This document shows, piece by piece, positions 35,733-44,757 of a stretch of DNA of 64,000 nucleotides. Source of the stretch: Verrucomicrobiota bacterium (GTDB lineage: Bacteria; Verrucomicrobiota; Verrucomicrobiia; Opitutales; Opitutaceae). How positions within the stretch are numbered: the first letter of the stretch is position 1; each line of letters opens with the position of its first letter. The translations under genes were made by a program, and so were the position numbers. Location: NCBI GenBank assembly GCA_016235555.1, contig JACRKC010000073.1, positions 1-64,000 of the forward strand. Direction: 5' to 3'. The notes beneath the pieces are model-generated. The model was not told the origin of the DNA and ran no database searches. It saw nothing but the letters and a program-made list of their open reading frames with translations.

Positions 35733-36530
35733 ATGTCTTCGCCAGAAATCACTCCCCGCATCGAGGCCGCCAAGCGCGCGGTCCTCGCCCAAACCGACTT
35801 GCTCCATCGCGAATTCGGCCGTGCCGAAAGCCGGTGGAAAGCCGACGGCACACGCGTGACGGCGATCGACATCGCGATTTCCGAAAACATCTTTCGCGAC
35901 CTCCGCGCAGCGTTCCCGGCCGATCAATTTCTCAGCGAGGAACTGACCGATCCCGGCGCGCCCATCCCGGTGACTGCGCGCTTCTGCTGGGTGCTCGATC
36001 CGATCGACGGCACCAACAACTTCGCCCTCGGCCTGCGGCACTGTGCCATCTCGCTCGCGCTGTGCGAACACGGCGAGCCCGTCTACGGCGTCGTCTACGA
36101 CCTCAGTCGCAGCACGCTCATCCATGGCGGCCCCGGTTTCGGTGTGCGCGACGGCGAGCGCGACACGCGGGTGCGCACGGCGGCGATTTCCAAGGAGACA
36201 CTCATCGGTTTCCACGGCCCCTTCGACAAATCACTCCTGCCGATGGCATCGGGGGTCGTGGCCAATTTCAAAGTCCGCGCGCTCGGCAGCGCGACACTGC
36301 ACCTTGCCTACGTGGCCGCCGGCATTCTCGACGGCTGCGTCGACTACAACGTCAAGATCTGGGACCTCGCCGCCGCCATCGCGTTGACCCGCGCCGCCGG
36401 TGGCGAAGTGCATTTCCTGAACGGCGACCGGCTGCCGCTACAGTCCTTCGACTTGAACATGAAGCGCATCGTCTACTGCGCCGGCGGTCCGACGATCTGT
36501 GCCCGACTGAAAGAAGTGATGGGCGCCTGA
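35733..36530 (+). CDS. Inositol monophosphatase-family phosphatase
   Basis: 265 residues of the Mg2+-dependent inositol monophosphatase/CysQ/FBPase superfamily. The metal-binding motifs are LSEEL (about 68), VLDPIDGTNNF (87-97) and the C-terminal WDLAAAIALTRAAGG. The substrate (inositol phosphate, histidinol phosphate or another) cannot be told from the sequence. It ends 8 bases from the convergent beta-CASP gene. Confidence 0.9.
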   Translation: MSSPEITPRIEAAKRAVLAQTDLLHREFGRAESRWKADGTRVTAIDIAISENIFRDLRAAFPADQFLSEELTDPGAPIPVTARFCWVLDPIDGTNNFALGLRHCAISLALCEHGEPVYGVVYDLSRSTLIHGGPGFGVRDGERDTRVRTAAISKETLIGFHGPFDKSLLPMASGVVANFKVRALGSATLHLAYVAAGILDGCVDYNVKIWDLAAAIALTRAAGGEVHFLNGDRLPLQSFDLNMKRIVYCAGGPTICARLKEVMGA

Positions 36531-36538
36531 GCCAGCGC

Positions 36539-37897
36539 CTAAACCTGATAGGTCTTCAACGGCACCGGATCGAGCACCTTGGATTTGGGCGCTTGCCTGG
36601 CGAGTTCCTCGGCGAACCAGGCGCGGGCAGGCGGGTCGCCGTGGGTGAGGACGATGCTGCGGGCGCCGGTTTGCACGGCGAATTCCAGCAACTCCTCGCG
36701 ATCGGCGTGCCCGCTCAGCTCGAATTTTTCCACCCGGGCCTTCAGCTTCGCTTTTACATGCACCTTCTCGAACACGAAGGGGTCGCCGGGTTTCGCGGCG
36801 AGCAGCCGGCCGCCGGGCGTGTCGGGATCGCAGTAGCCGACAAAGCCGACGGTGTTGCGCGCGTGCGCGATCAGGCCGGAGGCGAGGATGTAGCTCGGCG
36901 TGTTTTCGACCATCATCCCGGAGCTCACGATATAGAGCGCGTTTTGCTGCGGGTCCTCGCCCGGGCTGAGTTTGCGCGGCGTGGGCTTGATCTTGAGATC
37001 CTTGACGATGCTGCGCGTGAACTGCACGTGCTTGGTCTTGCGCGAGATTTCATCGAAGTAGTCGGCGATGTCCATGCCGAGTCCCGAGGCGTAGACCGGG
37101 CACTCCACAAGGCGGCCGAACTTCCGGGCGTCGTGGACAATCGCCAGCACTTCCTGCATGCGGCCGAGTGCGAACACCGGCATCAGGAACGAGCCGCCGC
37201 GCTGGATGGTGTCGTTGATGGAGGTGACGAGGCGCGCCATTTCGGCGGCGCGGTTCTTCTCGGGCGGACGCTCCGTGTCGCCGCGCGTGGTCTCGGTGAT
37301 GAGCGTGTCGAAATGCCCGGCGGGAAAACGTGCGCCGGGGAGCGTGCGCTGGGCATCGAAGAGCACATCGCCCGTGAGGAAGATCGCGCGGTGCTTGTGC
37401 ACGATCTCGACGGCGGCGGCGCCGGCGACGTGCCCGGCGGGGTGGAGGATGATCTCGATCTCGTCCCTGGCCCCGCGGAACCGCTTGGCGTGACCAAAGG
37501 GCAGGCCGGTCATGCGTTTGGCGCAGCGGTCCACTTCGTCGTGGGTGAAGAGCGGATAATCGGCCAGATTTTCCTCCTCCTTCTGGCGCGTCATCACGTT
37601 CACCGAGTTGTGCAACATGCGCTCGATGATGATGCGACTCGAGGTGGTCATGATCACGGGCGTGTTCGGGTGCTCGCGCATCGCCACCGGCAGGCTGCCG
37701 ATATGGTCGAGGTGGCAGTGCGTGATGATGATGAGGTCGAGCGTCACCCCGCGCAGTGGCCGAAGGTCGGGGCCGGCTTCACGACCGACTTTCTTCGGGT
37801 GGAGACCGCAATCGACCAGGACGTTGAGGTCGCCGAGCTGGAGGAACAGCGAGTTGGCGCCGATGCCACCGTCGCGGTTCAGATCAGTAAGCTTCAT
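36539..37897 (-). CDS. Metallo-beta-lactamase/beta-CASP RNA-processing nuclease-like protein
   Basis: 452 residues. The metallo-beta-lactamase motif THCHLDHIGS, followed by the second-domain pattern ALGRMQEVLAIVHD and the C-terminal motif EKFELSGHADREEL with THGDPPAR, matches the CPSF/Ysh1-like beta-CASP family, which cleaves RNA. A GANSLFLQLGDLNVLVDCG start is usual. Whether it is an RNase in this bacterium is inference. apaG lies just upstream on the same strand. Confidence 0.88.
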   Translation of the reverse strand: MKLTDLNRDGGIGANSLFLQLGDLNVLVDCGLHPKKVGREAGPDLRPLRGVTLDLIIITHCHLDHIGSLPVAMREHPNTPVIMTTSSRIIIERMLHNSVNVMTRQKEEENLADYPLFTHDEVDRCAKRMTGLPFGHAKRFRGARDEIEIILHPAGHVAGAAAVEIVHKHRAIFLTGDVLFDAQRTLPGARFPAGHFDTLITETTRGDTERPPEKNRAAEMARLVTSINDTIQRGGSFLMPVFALGRMQEVLAIVHDARKFGRLVECPVYASGLGMDIADYFDEISRKTKHVQFTRSIVKDLKIKPTPRKLSPGEDPQQNALYIVSSGMMVENTPSYILASGLIAHARNTVGFVGYCDPDTPGGRLLAAKPGDPFVFEKVHVKAKLKARVEKFELSGHADREELLEFAVQTGARSIVLTHGDPPARAWFAEELARQAPKSKVLDPVPLKTYQV

Positions 37898-37945
37898 TCG
37901 GCGACAGCGAGAACGAGAAAGCGCGTGAGAACGAGAAAGATTTTC

Positions 37946-38362
37946 CTATTCGCGCGGAATGTGCAGCTCGAACGGCGCGAGGATCACGTGGATTTTGCGC
38001 CCCAGTTCGTCGACGCCGTGAAAACTCCCGTGGGCCGTCGCATCGATGCCCGTGACGTGGTAGCTGTTGTAGGAAAACTGCTCGCCGGGCGCCAGTCGCG
38101 GGGTCTCGCCGACGATCTTGTCGCCCTCGATCACCAGACGCGTGCCATCGGCGTGCATCACGACCCACTTGCGGCCGAGGAGCGTGACGGTGCGGTTGGA
38201 GGCGTTGCGGATGGTGATGAAGTAGACGAACGCGTGCGGCTTGTCGGCGGGCAGACTCGCGCCGCCGTGGTGGTAGCACAGCTTGTCGAGGCGGGCGGAG
38301 AGACCGGAGAGTTCGCTTGAGCCGGAGGACACGCGGACAAAGAGAGCGCGGATCGCATCCAT
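37946..38362 (-). CDS. apaG: ApaG-domain protein
   Basis: 138 residues of the ApaG (DUF525) family, an immunoglobulin-like fold of uncertain role, linked by E. coli genetics to Co2+ resistance and Mg2+ efflux. The core reads [39 protein letters not shown] and PGEQFSYNS, with a C-terminal [10 protein letters not shown]. It is divergent from purH, 81 bases away. The start MDAIRALF is used; an in-frame MLPLA start is 15 bases upstream. Confidence 0.92.
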   Translation of the reverse strand: MDAIRALFVRVSSGSSELSGLSARLDKLCYHHGGASLPADKPHAFVYFITIRNASNRTVTLLGRKWVVMHADGTRLVIEGDKIVGETPRLAPGEQFSYNSYHVTGIDATAHGSFHGVDELGRKIHVILAPFELHIPRE

Positions 38363-38443
38363 CGCAAGCGGCAACATCGGGCGGGCGGCATGACCGCTTT
38401 CCGCCTTGCCGGGCGAAGTCGCGGCCCGCACAAACGCGCACCT

Positions 38444-39991
38444 ATGGCGAAACTGGCTCTCCTTTCCGTCAGCGACAAACAGGGTCTCGTGGAGTTCGCG
38501 ACCGCGCTCGTGCGCACGCACGGCTACACGATCCTCTCCACGGGTGGCACCGCCAAGCTGCTCGCCGAGCGCAGCCTGCCGGTGACCGAGGTGAGCCAGC
38601 ACACCGGCTTCCCGGAAATCATGGAGGGCCGCGTGAAAACGCTGCACCCGAAGATCCACGGCGGCCTGCTCTGCCGCCGCGACAAGCCCGATCACCTCGC
38701 GCAGGCCGCCAAGAACAACATCGAACTGATCGATCTGGTGGTGGTGAATCTCTACCCGTTCGAGCAGACGGTGGCGAAGCCCGGCGTGCATTTCGAGGAG
38801 GCGATCGAGAACATCGACATCGGCGGCCCGTCGATGCTGCGCAGCGCGGCGAAGAATCACGAAAGCGTGACCGTGGTGTGCGATCCCGCCGACTACGGGG
38901 CGGTGCTCGCGACGATGGGTGACGAAAAGAAAACCGTGGAGCTGCGCCGCAAGCTGGCGTTGAAGGTATTCCAACGCACCGCGAGCTACGATGCGGCGAT
39001 CGCGCGCTATCTTGAGACGCAGGCGGCGGAGCCGGACCTGGAGGCCTTGAGCGGCTTTCCCGCAACGCTGTCACTCTCGTGGAAGAAGGCGCAATCGCTC
39101 CGCTACGGCGAAAACCCGCACCAGAAGGCTGCGCTCTACGGAACGTTTCACGATCACTTCGAGCAGCTCCAGGGGAAGGAACTTTCCTACAACAACATTT
39201 TGGACATCACGGCAGCGACCTACCTCATCGGGGAGTTCGAGCGCCCGACCGTCGCCATCCTCAAGCACACCAACCCCTGCGGCGTCGCGAGCGCGGACTC
39301 GCTCATCGACGCGTGGGACAAGGCCTACGCGACAGACAAACAGGCGCCGTTCGGCGGCATCATCATTGTCAACCAGACCCTCGACGGCGCGCTCGCAAAA
39401 GCGATCGCCGAAATTTTCACCGAGGTGATCATCGCGCCGCGCTTCAGCGACGAGGCGCTCGCGATCTTCGGCAAAAAGAAAAACCTGCGGTTGATGATCG
39501 CCAAGGGCGGGATCGGCGCGGATGCGTTGCAGGAGCTCCGTTCGGTCGTCGGCGGCGTCCTCGTTCAGGATCGCGATCGCACGCTGGGGAATGTGGCGGA
39601 ATTCAAGGTCGTCACGCAGCGCCAGCCCACGGCCGAGGAGTGGGCCGCGATGATGTTCGGCTGGAAAGTCGGCAAGCATGTGAAGTCGAACTCCATCGTT
39701 TACTGCCGCGGCGAGCAGACGCTCGGCGTCGGCGCCGGGCAGATGGCGCGGGTGGACAGCTCGCGCATCGCCGTGTGGAAAGCCGGCGAAGCGCAGCTCG
39801 ATTTGCGTGGCTCCGTGGTGTGCAGCGAGGCGCTGTTTCCGTTTCCGGACGGGCTGCTCGCGGCGGCCGATGCCGGCGCCACCGCGGCGATCCAGCCGGG
39901 CGGCGCGATCCGCGATGCCGAGGTGATCGCGGCGGCCGATGCGCGCGGCATGGCGATGGTGTTCACGGGCTCGCGGCACTTCAAACACTGA
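38444..39991 (+). CDS. purH: Bifunctional AICAR transformylase/IMP cyclohydrolase
   Basis: Catalyses the last two steps of IMP synthesis. The 515 residues show the IMP cyclohydrolase domain ([44 protein letters not shown]) and the transformylase domain with [15 protein letters not shown], the catalytic [10 protein letters not shown], and [11 protein letters not shown]. The ATG giving MAKLALLSV is chosen; the frame upstream of it is a shadow of the apaG side. Confidence 0.97.
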   Translation: MAKLALLSVSDKQGLVEFATALVRTHGYTILSTGGTAKLLAERSLPVTEVSQHTGFPEIMEGRVKTLHPKIHGGLLCRRDKPDHLAQAAKNNIELIDLVVVNLYPFEQTVAKPGVHFEEAIENIDIGGPSMLRSAAKNHESVTVVCDPADYGAVLATMGDEKKTVELRRKLALKVFQRTASYDAAIARYLETQAAEPDLEALSGFPATLSLSWKKAQSLRYGENPHQKAALYGTFHDHFEQLQGKELSYNNILDITAATYLIGEFERPTVAILKHTNPCGVASADSLIDAWDKAYATDKQAPFGGIIIVNQTLDGALAKAIAEIFTEVIIAPRFSDEALAIFGKKKNLRLMIAKGGIGADALQELRSVVGGVLVQDRDRTLGNVAEFKVVTQRQPTAEEWAAMMFGWKVGKHVKSNSIVYCRGEQTLGVGAGQMARVDSSRIAVWKAGEAQLDLRGSVVCSEALFPFPDGLLAAADAGATAAIQPGGAIRDAEVIAAADARGMAMVFTGSRHFKH

Positions 39992-40011
39992 CGAAACCTG
40001 CTCGGGTGGCT

Positions 40012-40080
40012 GGTAGCGGCCGAGGTGACGAGGCCGGAGGCGCGATCTCCCCGCACCAGCCTCCTTGCGTCGGCTGCTAC
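40012..40080. repeat. GTAGCGGCCGA-type palindrome, copy 1
   Basis: GGTAGCGGCCGAGGTGACG at the left is mirrored by CGTCGGCTGCTAC at the right, around a GC-rich middle (GAGGCCGGAG..CCAGCCTCC). A related arrangement is at 55743-55814 and a half copy at about 12485-12525. Confidence 0.55.
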
Positions 40081-40133
40081 GCGATGCAACCTGCCGCTTG
40101 CTTCGTGGTCACAGGCGGCAATCCTTCCCGTCC

Positions 40134-40946
40134 ATGAAGACCCGACTCCTGCTTCTCGTGGTGGCCACGGGCGCGTTGCTCGCCAACGCGGGTTGCTATA
40201 CGAACCCCGTGACCGGCCGGCAGTCGCTCATGCTGATTTCACAAGGGCACGAACTGTCGCTCGGCGCGGAATCGTTCGCGCAGATGCGCAAGACTGAGAA
40301 AGTATCCACCGACCCCGGCCAGAACGCGCGCGTGAAGCGAGTGGGCGAACGGATCGCCGGCGCCGTGGGCGACCAATTGCCGAACGCGAAATGGGAATTT
40401 GTCGTCTTCGAATCGAAGGACGTGAACGCCTTCGCGCTGCCCGGCGGCAAGGTCGGCGTTTACACGGGGCTGCTCAAGCTGGCCGAAAACGACAGCGAAC
40501 TCGCCATCGTGATGGGGCACGAAATCGGCCACGTGATCGCGCGGCATGGCGCGGAGCGAATGTCGGAGGGCATGGTGATCGCGGGCGTGGGCGCGCTCGG
40601 CGGTGTGGTGGCGGAGAGCAAATACGATGCGCGCACGCGCGATCTGTTCCTGCTCGCCTACGGCGGGGCGACCACGGTCGGCCGCGTGCTGCCGCACTCC
40701 CGGAACAACGAGAGCGAAGCCGATCGGATGGGCGCGATCTACGCCGCCAGAGCCGGCTACGACCCGCGGGGTGCGATCACGTTTTGGAAAAAAATGGCCG
40801 CGCAGAAGGAAACCGGGAAATCCGGTGCGAAACTTCCGGCGTGGCTCTCGACGCACCCGGCCGACGCCAAACGCGTGGCCGACCTCGAGGCGTTCATGCC
40901 GCAAGTCGTGCCGGTCTACGAAGCGAACAAGGGACGGTTTCAGTGA
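40134..40946 (+). CDS. M48-family metallopeptidase, probable lipoprotein
   Basis: 270 residues. The N-terminal signal peptide MKTRLLLLVVATGALLANAG precedes Cys 21, a lipobox-like site with an unusual Asn at -3. The zinc motif MGHEIGHVIARHG (HExxH) and the downstream RNNESEADRMG (third ligand Glu) mark the M48 (HtpX/Oma1/BepA-like) family; YTNPVTGRQSLML is typical of the N-terminal part. It is likely an outer-membrane- or periplasm-associated protease in protein quality control. Confidence 0.93.
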   Translation: MKTRLLLLVVATGALLANAGCYTNPVTGRQSLMLISQGHELSLGAESFAQMRKTEKVSTDPGQNARVKRVGERIAGAVGDQLPNAKWEFVVFESKDVNAFALPGGKVGVYTGLLKLAENDSELAIVMGHEIGHVIARHGAERMSEGMVIAGVGALGGVVAESKYDARTRDLFLLAYGGATTVGRVLPHSRNNESEADRMGAIYAARAGYDPRGAITFWKKMAAQKETGKSGAKLPAWLSTHPADAKRVADLEAFMPQVVPVYEANKGRFQ

Positions 40947-41044
40947 ACCCCCGAGCGCGACCGCGGGCGGTGGCGCTCCCGGTCAAGGCCCCCGGAGTTT
41001 TTTTCCGATTGGCGCGCGGCGTCTAATTCGCCCACCGTGGCGGC

Positions 41045-42418
41045 ATGTTCGATCCTGTTGAAAAACTGAAGGAGTTCATCCGCCACAAGAGCATCTCGAC
41101 CGACTCGAGCCAGCGTGAAGGCATGGCCGGGGCCCAGCAATTCGTCGCCGATCTGCTCGGTTCGCTCGGATTCGCGGTGGATGTCGTCAAGACCGACCTG
41201 CACCCGATCATCTTCGCCCGGCGTGGCGGCGACAAAAGCTGGCCGCACGTCGTGATCTACGGGCACTACGACGTGCAACCCGCCGATCCATTGAATCTGT
41301 GGAAGACGCCCGCGTTCGAGCCGACGATCGTCGGCAATCGCATCTACGGTCGCGGCGCGGCCGACAACAAGGGGCCGCTGCTGACGAACATCGCCGCCGT
41401 CGCGCAGGTGCTGGAGGCGAATCCGAACCTGCCGCTGCGCATCACGTTTCTCGTCGAGGGCGAGGAGGAGATGGGCAGCCCGAGTTTCCCGAAATTCCTC
41501 GAGCGCTACGCCGACAAGTTGCGCGAGGCCGACTTCGTCTATCTCTCCGACACCGCGTTGCCGAACCCGGACCAGGTCGTGCTGACGTGCGGCCTGCGCG
41601 GTTTGGCGCTCTTCGACGTGCAGGTGACTGGAGCCAAGGGCGACCTGCACTCCGGCCTGCATGGCGGCGTGTTGCGCAACCCGATCCAGGCGCTCGCGGA
41701 AATCCTCGCGACGCTGCACACCCCGGATGGGCGGGTGAACGTGCCGGGATTCTACGACGACGTGCTCGACGTGCATCCGTGGGAACGCGAGGAGCTGAAG
41801 AAGCTCGGCACCGACGAAAAGGCGTATGCGGAGTTTCTCGGGATCGATGCGTTCTACACGACGCCGGGGTTTTCACCGTTCGAGTCGGCGCGCTTTCAGC
41901 CGACGCTCGAGTTCAACGGGATCGGCGGTGGCTACCAAGGGGAGGGGACGAAGACCGTGATCCCGAGCAAGGCGTTCGCGAAGCTTTCGTGCCGCCTCGT
42001 GCCGAACCAGCAGCCGGACAAGATCAAGCAGCTCGTGCGCGACACGATCCGCGCACGCACGCCGCAAGGCATCAAACTGGAGTTCGTCGATCAGCACAAG
42101 GGCGAGCCCTACGTGGTCGTGCCGCCGGGTCGTTCGAATACGCCCAAGGATCAATCCCCGGTGCTCGCACGGGCGTTTCGCGCGACGGAGGCGGCGGTGA
42201 CCGAGGTATGGGGTCGTCCGCCGCTCTATCTGCGGGAAGGCGGCAGCGTGCCGATCATCTCCCAGATCAAGCAGGTGACCGGGCTCGATTCGGTGATGCT
42301 CGGCCTGTTCCTGCCCGAGGACAATCTCCACGCCCCGAACGAAGGCTTCAGTCTCGACGTGATGAAGAAAGGCACGGAGACGACGCGGCGGATGCTGCTG
42401 GCGCTGGCGAAGGGGTGA
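41045..42418 (+). CDS. M20-family dipeptidase
   Basis: 457 residues of the dinuclear zinc M20 peptidase family. Metal ligands are seen in VIYGHYDVQPAD, GRGAADNKGP and LVEGEEEMGSPSF, and the dimerisation domain follows with GLRGLALFDVQVTGAKGDLHS. REGGSVPIISQIK near the C-terminus is typical. It is probably a cytoplasmic carnosinase-like dipeptidase; substrate not determined. Confidence 0.93.
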   Translation: MFDPVEKLKEFIRHKSISTDSSQREGMAGAQQFVADLLGSLGFAVDVVKTDLHPIIFARRGGDKSWPHVVIYGHYDVQPADPLNLWKTPAFEPTIVGNRIYGRGAADNKGPLLTNIAAVAQVLEANPNLPLRITFLVEGEEEMGSPSFPKFLERYADKLREADFVYLSDTALPNPDQVVLTCGLRGLALFDVQVTGAKGDLHSGLHGGVLRNPIQALAEILATLHTPDGRVNVPGFYDDVLDVHPWEREELKKLGTDEKAYAEFLGIDAFYTTPGFSPFESARFQPTLEFNGIGGGYQGEGTKTVIPSKAFAKLSCRLVPNQQPDKIKQLVRDTIRARTPQGIKLEFVDQHKGEPYVVVPPGRSNTPKDQSPVLARAFRATEAAVTEVWGRPPLYLREGGSVPIISQIKQVTGLDSVMLGLFLPEDNLHAPNEGFSLDVMKKGTETTRRMLLALAKG

Positions 42419-42491
42419 CGACTGGGAGCACGACCGCCCTCGGTCGCTGAACAAAATTGCGGCCGGCGGCGATCGCGTTCCCAGCAAAAGA

Positions 42492-42521
42492 AAAAGGCGG
42501 GCAATCTCGTGCCCGCCTTTT
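42492..42521 (-). terminator. Intrinsic terminator after the Pal-like gene
   Basis: AAAAGGCGGGCA and TGCCCGCCTTTT form a perfect 12-bp stem with a 6-base loop (ATCTCG), about 22 bases past the stop of the minus-strand Pal-like gene. On the minus strand the T-rich arm continues into TTTCTTTT, a suitable U-tract; it is also possible in the + direction for the M20 gene. Confidence 0.85.
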
Positions 42522-42542
42522 GACTGGTGGCGTAATCGGAAA

Positions 42543-43112
42543 TTACTTCGCGGCCTTCGACACAATGAGGTCGACGCGGCGGTCCTTTTCCATCGTGGCG
42601 GCGTCGGCATTGGGCTTGGCGTCGAGGCTGCCCTTGGAGAGGGTCTCGAGTTTGTCGGCGGCAACACCGATCGAGAGCAGGTATTTCTTCACGGCATTGG
42701 CGCGGCGGTCACCGAGGCCGAGATTGTATTCGGCGGTGCCGCGCCAGTCGCAGTGGCCTTCGAGGAGGAGGCGGAGGCCGGGATTCTTGTCGAGATACTC
42801 CTTGGCGCCCTTCAGCTTTTCCCGCTCGCTGGCTTTGATGGCAGATTGGTCGAAATCGAAGTAAACCGTGTTGGCGGCGAGGGCGGTGCGGTTCTGGCCG
42901 GTGACCGGATCAAAATCGTCACGCGGCGCGAGCAGTGGCGCCTCGGGATTGGTGGGAATCGTGGATTGTGAGAGACCTTGATTCATACCGCCGCCCTGCT
43001 GGCCCAACGCAGTCACGCTGGGGTCCCGCCGGGTGGGCTTCTTGGTGCAACCCGCGGCCAGAAGCGCGGCGCCGGCGATAACGACGAAAAGTTTTTTCGA
43101 GAGCAGTTTCAT
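42543..43112 (-). CDS. pal: Pal-like OmpA-family lipoprotein
   Basis: 189 residues. A lipoprotein signal peptide ends in LLAAGC (Cys 22), and the C-terminal OmpA/Pal peptidoglycan-binding domain has TVYFDFDQSAIKASE, LLLEGHCDWRGTAEYNLGLGDRRA and VKKYLLSIGV. It probably tethers the outer membrane to peptidoglycan as in the Tol-Pal system; tolB and tolQRA are not in the window. A clear terminator follows at 42492-42521. Confidence 0.92.
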   Translation of the reverse strand: MKLLSKKLFVVIAGAALLAAGCTKKPTRRDPSVTALGQQGGGMNQGLSQSTIPTNPEAPLLAPRDDFDPVTGQNRTALAANTVYFDFDQSAIKASEREKLKGAKEYLDKNPGLRLLLEGHCDWRGTAEYNLGLGDRRANAVKKYLLSIGVAADKLETLSKGSLDAKPNADAATMEKDRRVDLIVSKAAK

Positions 43113-43182
43113 GTGGAGAAGGTGAGTGCGCGGTGGCCGTTAGCTATTGGTCAAGCGCCGGGGTGCGGCAAGGAAAAGAAAC

Positions 43183-43830
43183 TCACAGGGTTTTCTTCGG
43201 CTCGATGAGGCCGACCTCGAGGGCGTAGCGGGTGAGGCTGGCGACGTCGTGGAGGTTCAGTTTGCGCATCAGGTTGGTGCGGTGGTTGTCGACCGTTTTC
43301 ACGCTGATGCCGAGCTTGGCCGCGATTTCCTTGGTGCTGTGGCTCTCGGCCACGAGTTGGAGGATTTCGCGCTCGCGATCGGTGAGGAAATCGGGGGCGT
43401 TGCTGGTGGCGGGGTTGGCGACGACGTTGCGCAGCAGGGCGGCGACGGCGGGACCGAAGTAGGTGCCGCCGTTGGCGACGGTTTCGAGCCCCTTCTTGAA
43501 CTCGAAAAGCCCGGCCGTTTTTTCGACGAAACCGTGGGCTCCGGCTTCGAGCATTTCGCGCACGAGCACCGGGTTTTCGTGGCCCGAAAAGACCAGCACG
43601 CGCATCGACGGCAGCTTCTTCGAGATGCGGCGCAGGATATCGACGCCGTTGAGGCCCGGGAGCTTGGCATCGAGCACGCACACGTCGGGCTGGGCATCCA
43701 GGCAGAGCTGGATGGCGGCCTGGCCATCACCCGCCTCACCCACGAGCTTGTAATTGGCATCGAGGCGGAGAATCTCGACCAACATTTCGCGAATGGCGGT
43801 CTGGTCTTCGATGATGACGAGGCGTTTCAT
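43183..43830 (-). CDS. LuxR/NarL-family response regulator (orphan)
   Basis: 215 residues: receiver domain (MKRLVIIEDQTAIREML, phospho-Asp in DVCVLDAKLPGLNGV, SGHE, FVEKTAG) then a LuxR-type helix-turn-helix (LTDREREILQLVAESHSTKEI and LGISVKTVDNHRTNLMRKL). No histidine kinase is adjacent, so the partner is elsewhere. Confidence 0.94.
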   Translation of the reverse strand: MKRLVIIEDQTAIREMLVEILRLDANYKLVGEAGDGQAAIQLCLDAQPDVCVLDAKLPGLNGVDILRRISKKLPSMRVLVFSGHENPVLVREMLEAGAHGFVEKTAGLFEFKKGLETVANGGTYFGPAVAALLRNVVANPATSNAPDFLTDREREILQLVAESHSTKEIAAKLGISVKTVDNHRTNLMRKLNLHDVASLTRYALEVGLIEPKKTL

Positions 43831-43855
43831 TAAGAGAGGTTTGGAAAATATCCGC

Positions 43856-43930
43856 TGGTGGGTCGGCTGGGACTCGAACCCAGAACCAACGACTTAAAAG
43901 GACGCTGCTCTACCATTGAGCTACCGACCC
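43856..43930 (-). tRNA. tRNA-Lys (anticodon TTT)
   Basis: The minus strand folds as a cloverleaf: acceptor GGGTCGG/CCGACCC, D arm GCTC...GAGC, anticodon loop CTTTTAA with anticodon TTT, T arm CTGGG-TTCGAGT-CCCAG, and an encoded 3-prime CCA. One oddity: the anticodon stem GCGTC/GTCGT contains a T-T mismatch and a G-T pair. Confidence 0.93.
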
Positions 43931-44010
43931 CCAGACGTAAAGGGCGATAAATGCGTTTGTCGCGCGGACCTTGGCAAGAAATTTCTCCCCGTCGGAGCGC
44001 TTCGCAGCCG

Positions 44011-44039
44011 TTGACCAAGCGTGGAACCGAACATAAGCA
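44011..44039 (+). promoter_or_regulatory. Possible promoter of the ECF sigma gene
   Basis: TTGACC (44011-44016) and TAAGCA (44034-44039) are separated by 17 bases and lie 63 bases upstream of the sigma factor start. The -35 is close to consensus, the -10 weak. Nearby GGAACC could be part of an ECF-type -35, but no matching -10 was convincing. Confidence 0.3.
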
Positions 44040-44102
44040 ATGCGGCTCCTACAAATCTTGGGAACAATTCAAAAATACGCCCATCAGAGCGAGGCAGACC
44101 GC

Positions 44103-44708
44103 ATGTCCTCCAAAGCTCAAGAAGTGGCGCTCGACCGTGTTCTCGTGGATCGCTTCAAAAGCGGCGACCAGGGGGCGTTTGACGAAATGGTCTCGCGCTA
44201 CTGGGACCGCATTTACTCCATGGTCCACCAGCTTCTGCGCAATCCCCAGGACGCCGAGGAAGTGACACAGGACGCGTTCATTCGGGCCCATCGGGGGCTC
44301 GCGAACTTCCGGGGGGACTCGGCCTTTTCGACCTGGCTTTATCAGATCGCCACCAACCTCGCGCGGAACCGCTACTGGTATTGGTGGCGTCGCAAACGCG
44401 ACCAATCCGTGTCCATCGACGCACCCGTGGGCCCCGAAAACGACCTGACCCTGGCCGACGTCATCCCGGCGGAAGTCGAAACGCCGGACGATATCACGGT
44501 GACCGCCGAATTTGTTGACCGCATCGGCAAAGGCATGGAGAAACTCAGTGCGAAACATCGCGAGATTCTCGTGCTCCGTAACGTGAAGAACCTGTCCTAC
44601 GAAGAAATCGCCGCCATCCTCGGCATCTCCGTCGGCACCGTGAAAAGCCGCATCGCCCGCGCGCGCGACAGCCTGCGCGGCAAGCTCGGCGAAGATTTCA
44701 AGACCTGA
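44103..44708 (+). CDS. ECF-type RNA polymerase sigma factor
   Basis: 201 residues with region 2 (FDEMVSRYWDRIYSMVHQLL, DAEEVTQDAFIRAHRG, STWLYQIATNLARNRY) and region 4 (LSAKHREILVLRNVKNLSYE, AAILGISVGTVKSRIARARDSL), the RpoE/SigW-like layout. It lies 49 bases upstream of a predicted membrane protein that is probably its anti-sigma factor. The ATG giving MSSKAQEVALDRV is used; the frame is open upstream to 44040. Confidence 0.94.
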   Translation: MSSKAQEVALDRVLVDRFKSGDQGAFDEMVSRYWDRIYSMVHQLLRNPQDAEEVTQDAFIRAHRGLANFRGDSAFSTWLYQIATNLARNRYWYWWRRKRDQSVSIDAPVGPENDLTLADVIPAEVETPDDITVTAEFVDRIGKGMEKLSAKHREILVLRNVKNLSYEEIAAILGISVGTVKSRIARARDSLRGKLGEDFKT

Positions 44709-44757
44709 CCACACCTGACCGAGACCGCACCGACCCGGGCACCAACCAGCAAACGCC

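Noticed and set aside
35714-38320. 868-residue ORF overlapping the phosphatase, nuclease and apaG genes
   Set aside because: Spans three genes that have family motifs; low-complexity His/Arg/Asp content.
43183-43830. Two-component pair with the Pal-like gene
   Set aside because: The regulator has its own upstream region and no kinase adjacent; proximity to the lipoprotein gene, itself followed by a terminator, does not support a link.
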